Source: Ammoniphilus resinae (GTDB taxonomy: Bacteria > Bacillota > Bacilli > Aneurinibacillales > RAOX-1). Taken from it: a stretch of DNA of 64,000 nucleotides. A program made the position numbers and the translations under genes. Positions within the stretch are counted from its first letter, which is position 1, and each line of letters opens with the position of its first letter. A model generated the notes under the pieces. That model saw only the letters and a list, made by a program, of their open reading frames with translations, was not told where the DNA came from and made no database searches. The stretch lies in NCBI RefSeq assembly GCF_017873965.1, contig NZ_JAGGKT010000006.1, positions 168,495-232,494 of the forward strand, read 5' to 3'. Of the stretch, positions 63,623 through 64,000 are shown one piece after another.

Positions 63623-64000
63623 GTGCGCTTGGCAGCGCACTATACTTATCGGGTTCAAGTCCCGTGTGCACCGACGGCCGGAAGCGCTAGCAGACAGACA
63701 GTGCGTCACCGTGAGGTGGGGTGCGGAGGGTCTGAATGCAAAACCCTGTACAAAGCGAAAGCGAACCTAGGCTGGCGTGAGGGGGGGATGACCATGCAAA
63801 GAGATGGGAAGTCCAAATCGCCGACAACTGACCCAGAGCGTTAAGAAGGTTGGGATAGGGTGGAAGTATAGTAGCGTGACCCAAGGAGGTCTCGTGGCTT
63901 CCTAGTTTTTTTTTCTAGGTAATCTACTTCCAAGATACGTTGAGGGGTAGATGATGAGGTACGAGAAGTCAGAGGTATCCGTAGTAGTTAGGAACTCCGA
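63623..64000 (+). mobile_element. Group IIC intron, 5' part (cut by window end)
   Basis: The element begins GTGCG, the group II 5' splice consensus, immediately after the T tract of an intrinsic terminator, which is where group IIC introns insert. The order of conserved pieces follows domain I of the Oceanobacillus iheyensis group IIC intron as I recall it: a GGG...AGTCCCG segment (63651-63664), GGAAGC (63680-63685), GGTCTGAATGCAAAACC (63729-63745), GCGAACCTAGGC, and ACCCAAGGAGGTCT (63880-63893). A hairpin CCTAG-T9-CTAGG (63901-63919) precedes the start of an open frame. The 3' end lies beyond the window. Confidence 0.88.
63954..64000 (+). CDS. Group II intron reverse transcriptase/maturase, first codons only
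   Basis: An open frame starts with two ATG codons (63951, 63954) behind GAGGGG (63942-63947) and reads MRYEKSEVSVVVRNS up to the window end. Its position in the intron and its N-terminus fit an intron-encoded protein; no reverse transcriptase domain is visible yet. Confidence 0.6.
   Translation, partial: MRYEKSEVSVVVRNS

Noticed and set aside
63623..63844. 73-codon reading frame in the intron region
   Set aside because: It lies inside conserved group II domain I RNA; the sequence is structural, not coding.

Overview
The window is chromosomal DNA of an endospore-forming member of the Firmicutes (Bacillales). The evidence is sporulation genes (spoVB, yabP, yabQ, spoIIE), Bacillus-type housekeeping synteny from spoVB to tuf, frequent GTG and TTG starts with strong GGAGG ribosome binding sites, and intrinsic terminators. 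All recognised genes lie on the plus strand. The order ftsH-nadA-nadB-nadC-coaX and the presence of pssA between radA and the PIN/TRAM gene recall Paenibacillus/Brevibacillus-like lineages more than Bacillus subtilis. That placement is inferred from gene order, not from a phylogeny.

Layout. 1-7180: spore envelope and division genes (spoVB 3' part, mazG, rlbA, yabP, yabQ, divIC, spoIIE); spoIIE has its own Spo0A-type promoter with a 21-bp spacer. 7370-18676: tilS, hpt, ftsH, the NAD synthesis genes nadABC, coaX, hslO, a PpiC-type foldase and cysK. 18838-22839: an accessory drug-efflux cassette (MarR regulator, two membrane fusion proteins, DHA2-type MFS pump). 22982-28787: folate genes (pabA, folP, folB, folK), a small XRE regulator, dusB, greA and lysS; pabB and pabC are not here. 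28899-29886: a 52-bp tandem repeat array and a HAD phosphatase, inserted between lysS and ctsR. 30011-38238: the CtsR heat-shock operon (ctsR, mcsA, mcsB, clpC), then radA, pssA and the PIN/TRAM membrane protein; disA is absent from its usual place after radA. 38268-45167: ispD, ispF, gltX, a cysteine T-box, cysE, cysS, mrnC, rlmB and rae1. 45249-63584: sigH, rpmG, secE, nusG, the L11-L1 and L10-L12 ribosomal protein genes, rsmC-like, rpoB, rpoC, rplGB and the str genes rpsL, rpsG, fusA, tuf. 63623-64000: the 5' end of a group IIC intron inserted directly behind the tuf terminator, cut by the window edge just after its reverse transcriptase gene begins.

The protein-coding content is mostly core genome. 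The unusual material is between genes: two unrelated tandem arrays of about 52-53 bp made of paired RNA hairpins (before the HAD gene and before fusA), a roughly 100-bp inverted repeat before gltX, a 450-bp multi-hairpin leader before rpoB, a 54-nt hairpin before rpsL, paired GTGGGAGG...ACCAC elements before rplK and rplA that look like L1-binding mimics, and the group IIC intron. The tandem two-hairpin modules between rpsG and fusA are the best candidate here for an undescribed element, because copy 3 keeps both stems although its sequence has diverged.
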